Below, piece after piece: positions 23,721 to 31,950 of a stretch of 64,000 bases of DNA. The translations under genes were made by a program, and so were the position numbers. Source of the stretch: CAWFGW01 sp963849955 (GTDB taxonomy: Bacteria > Bacteroidota > Bacteroidia > Cytophagales > JAAEPT01). Location: positions 155,966 through 219,965 of the forward strand of contig CAWKJU010000016.1 in the NCBI GenBank assembly GCA_963849955.1. Direction: 5' to 3'. Every line of letters starts with the position of its first letter. The stretch's first letter is position 1. The notes under the pieces were generated by a model. It was not told where the DNA came from and did not search any database. It saw only the letters and a program-made list of their open reading frames with translations.

Positions 23721-26306
23721 ATGGAAGCAAGGTTTTCAAATAGAGTAAAAGAAGTAATTTCCCTAAGTAGGGAAGAAGCACTTCGATTGGGCCATGACTA
23801 CATCGGGGCAGAACATTTGCTTCTTGGAATGATTCGAGAAGGTGAGGGTATTGCTGTTGGCTTGTTGTTAAAATTAGGAGTCTCCCTTGAGGAATTAAAA
23901 GTTTCTATCGAGGAGGCCACAAAAGGTACCGCTACGGGAAATGTAAAAAGTTTGGCGAGCATCCCTTTGACAAGACAGTCTGAAAAAGTTTTAAAAATAA
24001 CATATTTAGAGGCTAAAATATTTAAGAGCGAATTAATTGGCACTGAGCATTTATTGCTTTCGATTCTTCGTGATGAAGATAATATTGCTACTCAAGTGTT
24101 AGATCGGTTCAAAGTTAAATATGAAGTAGTGAAAGAATTATTAGAGTTTCAAAGCAAAAACCCTAGTGCTTCGTCAGATACTGATGATGAAGATGACGCT
24201 CAAAGTGGTGTTTTCGGTTCAAGTGGATCAGCAGCAAGCGGGGTTGGTAAAGAAGCGGGCAAAGGTGTAGAAAAATCCAAGACTCCAGTTTTAGATAATT
24301 TTGGTCGAGATTTAACTAAACATGCTGAAGACAATAAACTTGACCCTATTGTTGGTCGAGAAAAAGAGATTGAGCGAGTTGCACAAGTTTTATCAAGAAG
24401 AAAAAAGAACAACCCGATCTTAATAGGTGAACCAGGTGTAGGTAAAACTGCTATCGCAGAAGGCTTGGCATTAAGAATTATTCAGAAAAAAGTTTCACGT
24501 GTTCTCTTTAATAAGCGTGTAGTAACGCTTGATTTAGCTTCATTAGTAGCTGGCACCAAATATCGTGGCCAGTTCGAAGAGCGCATGAAAGCAGTAATGA
24601 ATGAGTTGGAAAAAAACCCTGATGTAATTCTTTTCATAGATGAGTTACATACTATTGTGGGTGCTGGTGGAGCATCAGGTTCATTGGATGCTTCCAACAT
24701 GTTTAAACCGGCATTAGCTCGGGGTGAAATACAATGTATTGGTGCGACTACATTAGATGAGTACAGACAATATGTGGAGAAAGATGGTGCGTTAGCCAGA
24801 CGTTTTCAATTGGTAATGGTTGATCCAACTTCACCAGAAGAAACGTTATTGATTCTTGATAACATCAAAGAAAAGTATGAAGAGCATCACCAAGTACACT
24901 ACACTGAAGAGGCGTTAGATGCTTGTGTAAAATTGTCTGATCGATATATTAGCGACCGTTTTCTGCCTGATAAAGCAATTGACATATTAGATGAGGTTGG
25001 TGCAAGGGTGCACATCAGCAACATACATGTTCCTGAAGCAATTCTTGTTTTGGAAGAGAAGGTTGAAGACATCAAAAAAGAAAAAAATAGAGTTGTTAAA
25101 AGCCAAAAATATGAAGAGGCTGCACAACTTCGTGATAAAGAAAAGAAGTTACTGGAACAACTGGATCAAGAGAAGTTAAAGTGGGAAGAGGAAACGAAGA
25201 AACAACGCTTTAAAGTTACAGAAGAGCACGTTGCAGATGTAATTGCGATGATGACTGGTATTCCAGTAAAAAAAGTAGCTCAGAAAGACGGGGAAAAAAT
25301 ACTTTCCATGGCGTCTGAAATCAAAAAACGCGTAATTGGTCAAGATCAAGCTATCGAAAAATTAGCTAAGGCGATTCAACGAACACGTGTTGGACTAAAA
25401 GACCCTAAAAAACCAATTGGTTCTTTTATATTCTTAGGTCAAACGGGTGTAGGTAAAACTGAATTAGCAAAAGTATTAGCTTCATATTTATTTGATAGTG
25501 AGGATAGTTTGATTCGAATCGACATGAGTGAATACATGGAGAAATTCTCTGTGTCGCGCTTAGTGGGGGCACCTCCAGGATATGTCGGGTACGAAGAAGG
25601 AGGTCAGTTGACTGAAAAAGTGAGAAGAAAACCTTATAGTGTTGTTTTATTAGATGAAATCGAAAAAGCACACCCTGATGTTTTCAACTTATTACTTCAA
25701 GTATTGGACGATGGTATATTAACGGATGGACTTGGTAGACGAGTGGATTTCAGAAACACCATCATCATTATGACATCAAATATAGGTGTTCGTGACTTGA
25801 AAGACTTTGGATCAGGAATTGGTTTTGCCACAAAAACACGCGTGGACAACATGGATGAAATTCTTAAAGGCAGAATTCAAAACGCCTTAAAGAAAGCATT
25901 CTCTCCAGAATTCTTGAACAGGTTAGATGATTTAATTGTCTTTAATAACTTAGGTAAAGAAGAAATTTTGCAAATCATTGATGTTTCATTAACGAAAGTA
26001 TTCCAACGCATTAAAAACATTGGTTATGATATTGAGTTGAGTGAAAAAGCAAAAAGTTTCTTAGCTGAAAAAGGATTTGATGCCAACTTTGGTGCAAGAC
26101 CATTAAACAGAGCCGTTCAAAAATACTTAGAAGATCCACTTGCAGAGGAAATATTAAGTGGTGAAGTAAAAGAAGGTGATACACTAATTGCTGAATTTGA
26201 TGAGAAAGAGATGAAAATCTTCTTTACTGTTAAAGGTAAGTCGAAGAAGAAAAAAGCTTCTTCTGATGAAGAAACAAAAGAAGAAACCAAGGACAGTAGT
26301 AAGTAA
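23721..26306 (+). CDS. clpC: ATP-dependent Clp protease ATP-binding subunit ClpC
   Basis: A Hsp100 unfoldase of 861 aa that feeds proteins to ClpP. In order: two Clp N-repeats (to about residue 145), a Ser/Gly-rich linker, AAA domain 1 (Walker A GEPGVGKTAIAEG, Walker B ILFIDELHT), a middle domain with a UVR-like motif (KSQKYEEAAQLRDKEKKL), AAA domain 2 (GQTGVGKTELAK, LLDEIEKAHPDVF) and a Lys/Glu-rich tail. The middle domain marks it as ClpC rather than ClpA or ClpB. A strong terminator follows. Confidence 0.96.
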   Translation: MEARFSNRVKEVISLSREEALRLGHDYIGAEHLLLGMIREGEGIAVGLLLKLGVSLEELKVSIEEATKGTATGNVKSLASIPLTRQSEKVLKITYLEAKIFKSELIGTEHLLLSILRDEDNIATQVLDRFKVKYEVVKELLEFQSKNPSASSDTDDEDDAQSGVFGSSGSAASGVGKEAGKGVEKSKTPVLDNFGRDLTKHAEDNKLDPIVGREKEIERVAQVLSRRKKNNPILIGEPGVGKTAIAEGLALRIIQKKVSRVLFNKRVVTLDLASLVAGTKYRGQFEERMKAVMNELEKNPDVILFIDELHTIVGAGGASGSLDASNMFKPALARGEIQCIGATTLDEYRQYVEKDGALARRFQLVMVDPTSPEETLLILDNIKEKYEEHHQVHYTEEALDACVKLSDRYISDRFLPDKAIDILDEVGARVHISNIHVPEAILVLEEKVEDIKKEKNRVVKSQKYEEAAQLRDKEKKLLEQLDQEKLKWEEETKKQRFKVTEEHVADVIAMMTGIPVKKVAQKDGEKILSMASEIKKRVIGQDQAIEKLAKAIQRTRVGLKDPKKPIGSFIFLGQTGVGKTELAKVLASYLFDSEDSLIRIDMSEYMEKFSVSRLVGAPPGYVGYEEGGQLTEKVRRKPYSVVLLDEIEKAHPDVFNLLLQVLDDGILTDGLGRRVDFRNTIIIMTSNIGVRDLKDFGSGIGFATKTRVDNMDEILKGRIQNALKKAFSPEFLNRLDDLIVFNNLGKEEILQIIDVSLTKVFQRIKNIGYDIELSEKAKSFLAEKGFDANFGARPLNRAVQKYLEDPLAEEILSGEVKEGDTLIAEFDEKEMKIFFTVKGKSKKKKASSDEETKEETKDSSK

Positions 26307-26327
26307 TATCGTTCTTATGAAGAAAAT

Positions 26328-26363
26328 TAAAAGAGCTTTGATGACTACATCAAAGCTCTTTTA
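26328..26363. terminator. Bidirectional terminator between clpC and the LuxR gene
   Basis: A perfect stem AAAAGAGCTTTGATG/CATCAAAGCTCTTTT with a four-base loop, flanked by T/A runs on both sides. It can end clpC (plus strand) and the convergent operon ending with the LuxR-type gene (minus strand). Confidence 0.85.
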
Positions 26364-26374
26364 TTTACAAAAAT

Positions 26375-27169
26375 TTAAATCATGTTTTTTTGAACTGCAA
26401 TTCTTACTAATTCAGGAATAGTAGAGACAGGGTTCCTCACCAGCATATTTTTTCGATGGTTATCAACAGTGTTTTTACTCAAACAAAGTATTTCAGATAT
26501 TTCTTTACTGGTTTTTCCATAGCTTATCAAGGTTAATACATCGTGTTCTCTTGCACTCAATGTTATCTGGGGACACAAACGGTTTTCTATTTTCTCAAGT
26601 TGATCATTAGTGATGTTATAAAATGAAGGATGTTGATCAGAAAGGGCTATTGCATGCACTTCTAATTTAAAACCAGTATCAATTCTTTTTGTGATATAAT
26701 CCGTAAAACAAACCAGCTTATTCATTACCCCACCTGATTCTTCCATATCTACCACTATACTTTGCATAAGAATATGTTTGAATGTGTTACCGTATTTTAC
26801 TCTGAAGTTGATTTGATGTCTGTATTCTGTCCATAAAGGAATCGGAATGTTAGTTTTCCAAAATTCCATAGCTGCTTTTTCTGCCTCAATAAAGCAAGGA
26901 ATATCTTCAACATGCATTACACTTAATAACTTTTCAATGGAAAAACCTACTTCTGTAATTCCAAATAAATCATTAATTCCAGGAGTTGTTCCATAAGCTT
27001 TGCTTTCTAAAAAGTTGAAAAGAAGAAAAAAATGAGGAGCAGTTAGCAAAAAACAATCTAATTTCGATTTAAAATCTTTAAAATTAGAGTATTGATTGTC
27101 AACAACTTTATAAGGTTGGTTTTCCCAGGCGTCTTCTATTAGAGAAAGATTTTCGAACCGATTAAACAT
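26375..27169 (-). CDS. LuxR-type transcriptional regulator with PAS-like sensor domain
   Basis: A protein of 264 aa. The C-terminal 65 residues are a LuxR/GerE helix-turn-helix (LSAREHDVLTLISYGKTSKEISEILCLSKNT is the hallmark, read in parts). The N-terminal 190 residues resemble a PAS fold, with no phospho-receiver aspartate signature. It overlaps the EamA transporter gene by 8 bases and is the last gene of a six-gene minus-strand operon, so it may regulate that operon in response to a small ligand. Confidence 0.85.
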   Translation of the reverse strand: MFNRFENLSLIEDAWENQPYKVVDNQYSNFKDFKSKLDCFLLTAPHFFLLFNFLESKAYGTTPGINDLFGITEVGFSIEKLLSVMHVEDIPCFIEAEKAAMEFWKTNIPIPLWTEYRHQINFRVKYGNTFKHILMQSIVVDMEESGGVMNKLVCFTDYITKRIDTGFKLEVHAIALSDQHPSFYNITNDQLEKIENRLCPQITLSAREHDVLTLISYGKTSKEISEILCLSKNTVDNHRKNMLVRNPVSTIPELVRIAVQKNMI

Positions 27170-28049
27170 TTTTGTTGCTTAATTTTCCATTAATAATAAA
27201 CACGGCTAGTACACCAAGTATTCCTCCTAAAACAGTGTTCCACAATAGCGGTTCCTGGTGAAAAATTAAAGCACCAACAACCGACATTGTAGGGACTATG
27301 AAAATAAATGTACTTGCCTTTTCGGCACCTATTTTTGCTGAAGCATACATAAAACAAGTGGTTGCTATTGCTGAGTTAATAGTCCCAAAATAGAGGATGT
27401 TCAGCCAAAATTTTAAATCTCCAGTGAATAGTAAATATTTCACTTCCTCAAAATCCACTATAAATAGAAAACCACAAGCAGCAGTCACATGTAACCACAA
27501 ACTGAAAGCCATGGCGTTGCCAAATCGGTTAGCATTGGAGGTGAGCTTAATCATCACCGCCCAAAGAAAGGCCGCCAGTAGGAAATAAGCATTTCCCGAA
27601 GCAAAGAGAGCATCAAAATTTTGCCATATTTTCAATAAGATGACTCCCGCAAATACACCGATAATTAAACCAATTACTTCCAATTTATTAGGCACTATTC
27701 TACTAATTACCAATCCTATAATAAATGCAAAAACAGGATTCATTGTAGTGACTAACACACCACCGGCACCTGGCATTCCAGATTTTAAGCCGTGAAAAAA
27801 CAGCCATGAATAACTGAGCATTATTAACCCAGCCGGGATAACATAAAGCAGCCCTTTAGTACTGATGTTTAACTTCACTTTAAAACTCGGCAATAAAATA
27901 AAGAGGGTGATAATTGTAATCACAAAGCGAATAAAAGCGATTGATGATGCGCTGCCGTAACCTGAAAGCACTTTAGCAGCAGACCAACTCATTCCCCAAA
28001 TGCACATGCTTACAATGACTGCTATTATAAGTATCCGGTCTGACTTCAT
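27162..28049 (-). CDS. EamA/DMT superfamily transporter
   Basis: An inner-membrane protein of 295 aa with ten predicted helices in two EamA repeats (CIWGMSWSAAKVLSG at the start, LLAAFLWAVMIKLTS for the second). DMT proteins export metabolites or amino acids, but the substrate is unknown. Its start overlaps the stop of the upstream DUF1330-like gene by 4 bases and its end overlaps the LuxR gene by 8. Confidence 0.88.
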   Translation of the reverse strand: MKSDRILIIAVIVSMCIWGMSWSAAKVLSGYGSASSIAFIRFVITIITLFILLPSFKVKLNISTKGLLYVIPAGLIMLSYSWLFFHGLKSGMPGAGGVLVTTMNPVFAFIIGLVISRIVPNKLEVIGLIIGVFAGVILLKIWQNFDALFASGNAYFLLAAFLWAVMIKLTSNANRFGNAMAFSLWLHVTAACGFLFIVDFEEVKYLLFTGDLKFWLNILYFGTINSAIATTCFMYASAKIGAEKASTFIFIVPTMSVVGALIFHQEPLLWNTVLGGILGVLAVFIINGKLSNKNV

Positions 28050-28354
28050 CCTATTTTCTCTCCTTTTATAAGCAAGGTAGTACGAATAGCTTGTTCTTTT
28101 AAGTGAATAAACTTATTTCGTTCATCGTCTTGTAAAAACGCTTTAAATTTTTCGTCAGAAGGAAAAGAAATAAGATGAATTTCATATGGGATTTCTTCGA
28201 GTGAAAAATCAATAATAGACTCCTTATTAGGTCTAATTCTCATTTCTAACTTACCATCATATTTATTAATGATAGGAATAGCTATCGCTTCAAATTCCTC
28301 AAAAAGTGATTCTTGATTTTTGAACAGATAGATTAATTGAGTGATGTAAATCAT
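28046..28354 (-). CDS. Small dimeric alpha-beta barrel protein (DUF1330-like)
   Basis: A protein of 102 aa with the pattern of a ferredoxin-like/dimeric alpha-beta barrel (IYITQLIYLF, KLEMRIRP, YEIHLISFPSDEKFKAFLQDDER). It is similar in outline to DUF1330/NIPSNAP-type proteins. It overlaps both neighbours by 4 bases. The function is unknown; the operon context suggests handling of a reactive small molecule. Confidence 0.6.
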   Translation of the reverse strand: MIYITQLIYLFKNQESLFEEFEAIAIPIINKYDGKLEMRIRPNKESIIDFSLEEIPYEIHLISFPSDEKFKAFLQDDERNKFIHLKEQAIRTTLLIKGEKIG

Positions 28355-28671
28355 TTTTCAAAACTATAGTCACGTTCAACTTTTGTAATTCGCACTATGT
28401 AGTTAGCATACCATTTATCTTGTCCATTTTTTTGAGCCACAAGATGATCGCTTTGCTGTTTCCACGATCTAATATCTTCTAAGCTTTTCCAGTAGCTCAC
28501 TGTTATTTCAAATTTTTCACCCGCACTTTCCATTCCTAAAAAACCTGATTGTTGTTCGGATAAGAGCCTTATTTCTTTCGCCATTTCAGGATAGCCTTCT
28601 CGGTCATTAGTCATACTTGCTGTAAAGATGACCGCATAGTAGGGTGGTTGAGGTGTGTTAGCAAAAGTCAT
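28351..28671 (-). CDS. Antibiotic biosynthesis monooxygenase-like protein
   Basis: A protein of 106 aa of the ABM fold: PYYAVIFTASM at the start, then GFLGMESA and a VSYWKSLEDIRSWKQQSDHL segment typical of YqjZ/HmoA-like members. Members include small oxygenases and haem-degrading proteins, but many are of unknown role. It overlaps the adjacent genes by 4 bases on each side, implying translational coupling. Confidence 0.85.
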   Translation of the reverse strand: MTFANTPQPPYYAVIFTASMTNDREGYPEMAKEIRLLSEQQSGFLGMESAGEKFEITVSYWKSLEDIRSWKQQSDHLVAQKNGQDKWYANYIVRITKVERDYSFEK

Positions 28672-29114
28672 GATTTTAATGCCGTTTCTATTTGTTTTAA
28701 ATGATGTGAGTTATGCCACGCTACCTTGTCTATTTCATCTTTTACTGTTCTTAACCCAGTTTCACTATGTACGTACTGGTTTGCTCCATGCGATAAATAA
28801 TATCGTTCAGTCAACGAAAGTATGGCATCTCTTGTCGCAACAAAGATTGGCTTATTCAATTTTAAATCTTGATTTTTATAATCAAGATTTTTGCACCAGG
28901 CATCTTGATCAAACCCCCAGACAACCACCTTATTTTCTGCAATTCCCCTTCTAATTCTTTCATACAGCACTGTTTCTGCATCAACTAAGTGATGTAACAA
29001 TTCTTTTACATTCCATTTACCTGGGGCATAGGATTTCTGTAAATTATCCTCTTCTAATTCAAAATAAGAGCATGTTTGTTCTTTGGTTATTTTTAGCTGG
29101 TTGAGGACTTCCAT
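28668..29114 (-). CDS. DinB family protein
   Basis: A four-helix bundle protein of 148 aa. It has the DinB/YfiT metal-binding histidines: VKELLHHLVDAE near residue 45 and KVAWHNSHHLKQIE at the C-terminus. The family includes bacillithiol-dependent transferases (BstA type), which is relevant because bshA is present. I prefer the ATG at 29114, one base after the stop of the upstream gene; the longer frame from 29147 would overlap it by 32 bases. Confidence 0.88.
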   Translation of the reverse strand: MEVLNQLKITKEQTCSYFELEEDNLQKSYAPGKWNVKELLHHLVDAETVLYERIRRGIAENKVVVWGFDQDAWCKNLDYKNQDLKLNKPIFVATRDAILSLTERYYLSHGANQYVHSETGLRTVKDEIDKVAWHNSHHLKQIETALKS

Positions 29115-29115
29115 T

Positions 29116-29658
29116 TTATTCAAAAATTTTTGTTTCATGACCATCAATGCTTAAGGTATTTTTTTCTCTCCAATACTCTTTTATCCCTTCATCGCCTTTT
29201 TTTTCAGACCATTTTACCAACTCATCTCTTTCACCTACAAAATCCATAAATGGTACAGCATAACCACAGGAAGTTTGCACTAAATCAAAATCCAACTCAA
29301 TGATTTGCCTAGCTCCAGTATAAGTAGGGAATAATTTAATGTATTCTTTAAATTCTTCATCGCGCTCGTGATACACTTTAGCTCTCCCATATAATCGCAA
29401 AATCATAGGCATCCCTTCAAATGCACAAAACATAATGGTCATGCGGTTACTTTCGAGCAAATGAGTAGCAGTTTCGTTGCCACTTCCAGTAAGATTAAGC
29501 CAAACTAGTTTATTAGGACTTAGCAACCTCAGGGAATCCATGCCTTTAGGCGACACATTTACGCGACCTTCTTTCATCGCAGTACCTACAAAAAATAGCG
29601 GTTGCTTTTCAATAAATTTTTCTAATCCCGGTGTCAGGCTTTCTAGTTTCTTTCCCAT
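29116..29658 (-). CDS. Pyridoxamine 5'-phosphate oxidase family protein
   Basis: A split-barrel flavin-binding protein of 180 aa. FVGTAMKEGRVNVSPKGMDSLR and LVWLNLTGSGNETATHL are typical of general-stress PPOx-like proteins rather than of the vitamin B6 enzyme PdxH. It is the first gene of the minus-strand operon (PPOx, DinB, ABM, DUF1330-like, EamA, LuxR). Confidence 0.85.
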   Translation of the reverse strand: MGKKLESLTPGLEKFIEKQPLFFVGTAMKEGRVNVSPKGMDSLRLLSPNKLVWLNLTGSGNETATHLLESNRMTIMFCAFEGMPMILRLYGRAKVYHERDEEFKEYIKLFPTYTGARQIIELDFDLVQTSCGYAVPFMDFVGERDELVKWSEKKGDEGIKEYWREKNTLSIDGHETKIFE

Positions 29659-29769
29659 GGGTACATTCCTTTTATATTAAAGTATGAATAAATTTGGGTT
29701 CAATAAAATTACTTCAAAAAGTATAAAAAATCCTAAAATAAATTTATTCATTCAACGTATTGCTAACGC

Positions 29770-30834
29770 CTATTTTATTATAAGCTCTTTTTTAATTACG
29801 GTTTCGTCAGTTGTAATAGAAATAACATATATACCAGTTTTTACAGTAGGGGGGAGTTGGATTGTGATTGTTTTTTTATCTGTATTGTTTTCTCTTAGGT
29901 AGTTAATAGGCATGAACTGTAACGATGTAATGGTGATATCACGAACTTCTATTTCATGGTGTTCGATTGTGATTTGGTGATTAATTACTGGGTTTGGATA
30001 CAAGGTTAAAGAAGCATCGTCTTCGATAATCTTAACAGTTACAATATCCGAATAGCTAAATCTACCATCAAAATCGGTTTGTTTCAATCGATAATATAAT
30101 GTTGACTGGCGAGTTTGGGCATCAAAATTATAAGTATAGTTCTTAAGCTCTAAGGAATTTGGAGTATCAGTGTAAATATCTTTGATGGAATAAAACTTTA
30201 GACCGTCTATCGATTCTTCTAAAGAGAAATAATGATTGTTATTTTCACTAACGGTAGTCCACAATGCCATTAGTTGATTTCCCTTATTAATCACACTCCA
30301 ATTAATAAGTTCTATCGGTAGTGGGTTGTTAGGCGAAGAGCCTACCGTGACCGGACCAGAAACATCACCATGCAGTACATCAGCCCAAACTGGCACAAGC
30401 CAATTATTGTTTTGAGCCATAGAGTTTAAAATACCACCATTGCCATCGACCATGCCTCCTTCTTCAATAAACATCCCTGATCCATTCCCATTAAAATTCA
30501 TGGTAGCACCTTCACTATTGTAATAAAGCCCACAATTTTTGCTGTCTTGAATCATAGATAATTTACCTCGAACATATACTACCACATTGGTAAGATTAAC
30601 TTCTGTTTTTTGTAAGTTAACTGGACATGAAGGACTGCCTTTTATAAACACATCATTCCCAGGTTGGATAATAATAATGTTTTCGTTGCCTTCTGAGTTG
30701 CCACTAGTGGGAACTCCATTATCCCAGGTAGCCGCAGAAAGCCAATTACCATTAGCCTGAGAAGTGTAAGTAGTTTGTGCTTTAATTAAAAAATTAGCTA
30801 TAAAAATAGCTATTAGGGTTAAAAGATAATTCAT
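29770..30834 (-). CDS. Secreted protein with T9SS type A sorting domain
   Basis: A protein of 354 aa. After a signal peptide (ending LIKAQ), TYTSQANGNWLSAATWDNGVP begins a repeat-rich beta region like those in Bacteroidota adhesins. Then comes LPIELINWSV with a fibronectin-like segment (ALWTTVSENNNHYFSLEES). The C-terminal sorting domain holds LYPNPVINHQITI and ends KKELIIK. It should be exported by T9SS and its target is unknown. It is unrelated to the four-gene array apart from the sorting domain. Confidence 0.85.
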   Translation of the reverse strand: MNYLLTLIAIFIANFLIKAQTTYTSQANGNWLSAATWDNGVPTSGNSEGNENIIIIQPGNDVFIKGSPSCPVNLQKTEVNLTNVVVYVRGKLSMIQDSKNCGLYYNSEGATMNFNGNGSGMFIEEGGMVDGNGGILNSMAQNNNWLVPVWADVLHGDVSGPVTVGSSPNNPLPIELINWSVINKGNQLMALWTTVSENNNHYFSLEESIDGLKFYSIKDIYTDTPNSLELKNYTYNFDAQTRQSTLYYRLKQTDFDGRFSYSDIVTVKIIEDDASLTLYPNPVINHQITIEHHEIEVRDITITSLQFMPINYLRENNTDKKTITIQLPPTVKTGIYVISITTDETVIKKELIIK

Positions 30835-31080
30835 ACTATTAGATGATAAATAATTCTAAAATCTATTTTTAATACTTTGAAAAATAATTAAAAACATCAA
30901 AACATTATACTTTTTCCATAAAAAATGAGATTGTAATTTCTCGTTTTAATATTATTATTTTGATTAGAATACAACAACATCTTTTCTTCATTATATGATA
31001 AGTGAGGACTGAAGGAACTTGAATAAAAGATTTAGTTCTTTCGGTGTTTAGTTATATTGTAGCTTCAAAAGAATAAATGG
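30835..31080. other. AT-rich intergenic region with nothing recognisable
   Basis: This gap of 246 bases lies between the T9SS gene (minus strand) and the CDF gene (plus strand), so it must hold divergent promoters. I find no clean TTTG-N19-TAnnTTTG pair, no RNA fold and no ORF of note. Confidence 0.5.
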
Positions 31081-31950
31081 ATGTCACATCATCATCACCA
31101 TCATCAAAACTTCGCTTCAGCAAACAATTTGAAAATTGTTTTTTTCTTAAACGCATTTTTTACAATTGTAGAGTTTTGGGGTGGCTGGTATACCAACTCT
31201 GTGGCTATTTTTTCAGATGCATTACATGATTTAGGTGACACTGCTGCGCTAGGGTTAGCTTGGTACCTTCAAAATTTATCCCAAAAAGAAAGTGATCACG
31301 AATACTCCTATGGTTATGGACGATTTTCATTACTAGGTTCAATTATAACATCTATTATTCTAATTGTCGGTTCGGTTTTCATCATTCAGGAGTCGATTCC
31401 CCGTTTATTTGACCCTGTACAACCCCATACGCAAGGCATGATTTGGTTAGGTGTTTTAGGAATTTTAGTGAATGGAGCTGCAGTATTCCGTTTAAAAGAT
31501 AGTACGAGTCTAAATGAAAGAGCGGCTATGTTTCATCTTCTTGAGGATGTATTTGGGTGGATTATTGTGTTGATTGGAGCAGTAGTAATGAAATATTATA
31601 ATATGCCCTATATTGATCCATTACTATCGTTAATTCTTGCTGCTATTATCTTGAGGGGTGTATATAAAAATTTAAGTCAAGCATTTCGAATTATGATGCA
31701 AGCAATACCTAAAGGAATTGATTTAAAGGAAGTAATTAAACTAATTGAAGCTCATTCAACAGTAAAAAAAGTAACCGATATTCATATATGGTCTACTGAT
31801 GGAGAATACAATGTTATGACAGCCAATTTAGATATTGAGGAAATACCAACGAACGACTTAAATGCGTTACAAGAAGAGATAAAAACACTGTTGAAGGAAC
31901 AAGACATCCATCATGCTACTTTGGAATTTAAGATAATAAACAAATCATGA
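31081..31950 (+). CDS. Cation diffusion facilitator (CzcD-like) metal exporter
   Basis: An inner-membrane protein of 289 aa with six helices and a cytoplasmic ferredoxin-like domain. Metal-site residues are present in SDALHDLGDTAA (helix 2) and FHLLEDVFGW (helix 5). It probably exports Zn2+ or a similar ion in exchange for protons. The protein begins MSHHHHHHQ, a natural six-histidine run likely used to bind metal. It overlaps the next gene by 4 bases. Confidence 0.92.
   Translation: MSHHHHHHQNFASANNLKIVFFLNAFFTIVEFWGGWYTNSVAIFSDALHDLGDTAALGLAWYLQNLSQKESDHEYSYGYGRFSLLGSIITSIILIVGSVFIIQESIPRLFDPVQPHTQGMIWLGVLGILVNGAAVFRLKDSTSLNERAAMFHLLEDVFGWIIVLIGAVVMKYYNMPYIDPLLSLILAAIILRGVYKNLSQAFRIMMQAIPKGIDLKEVIKLIEAHSTVKKVTDIHIWSTDGEYNVMTANLDIEEIPTNDLNALQEEIKTLLKEQDIHHATLEFKIINKS

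Noticed and set aside
29684..29902. Plus-strand ORF of 72 codons with hydrophobic end
   Set aside because: It overlaps the 3' end of the T9SS gene on the other strand, and its hydrophobic part is the antisense of the sorting domain.
31081..31110. Engineered His-tag or vector sequence at the start of the CDF gene
   Set aside because: The six histidines are part of a normal CDF protein with an ordinary native upstream region. His-rich termini are common in metal transporters.
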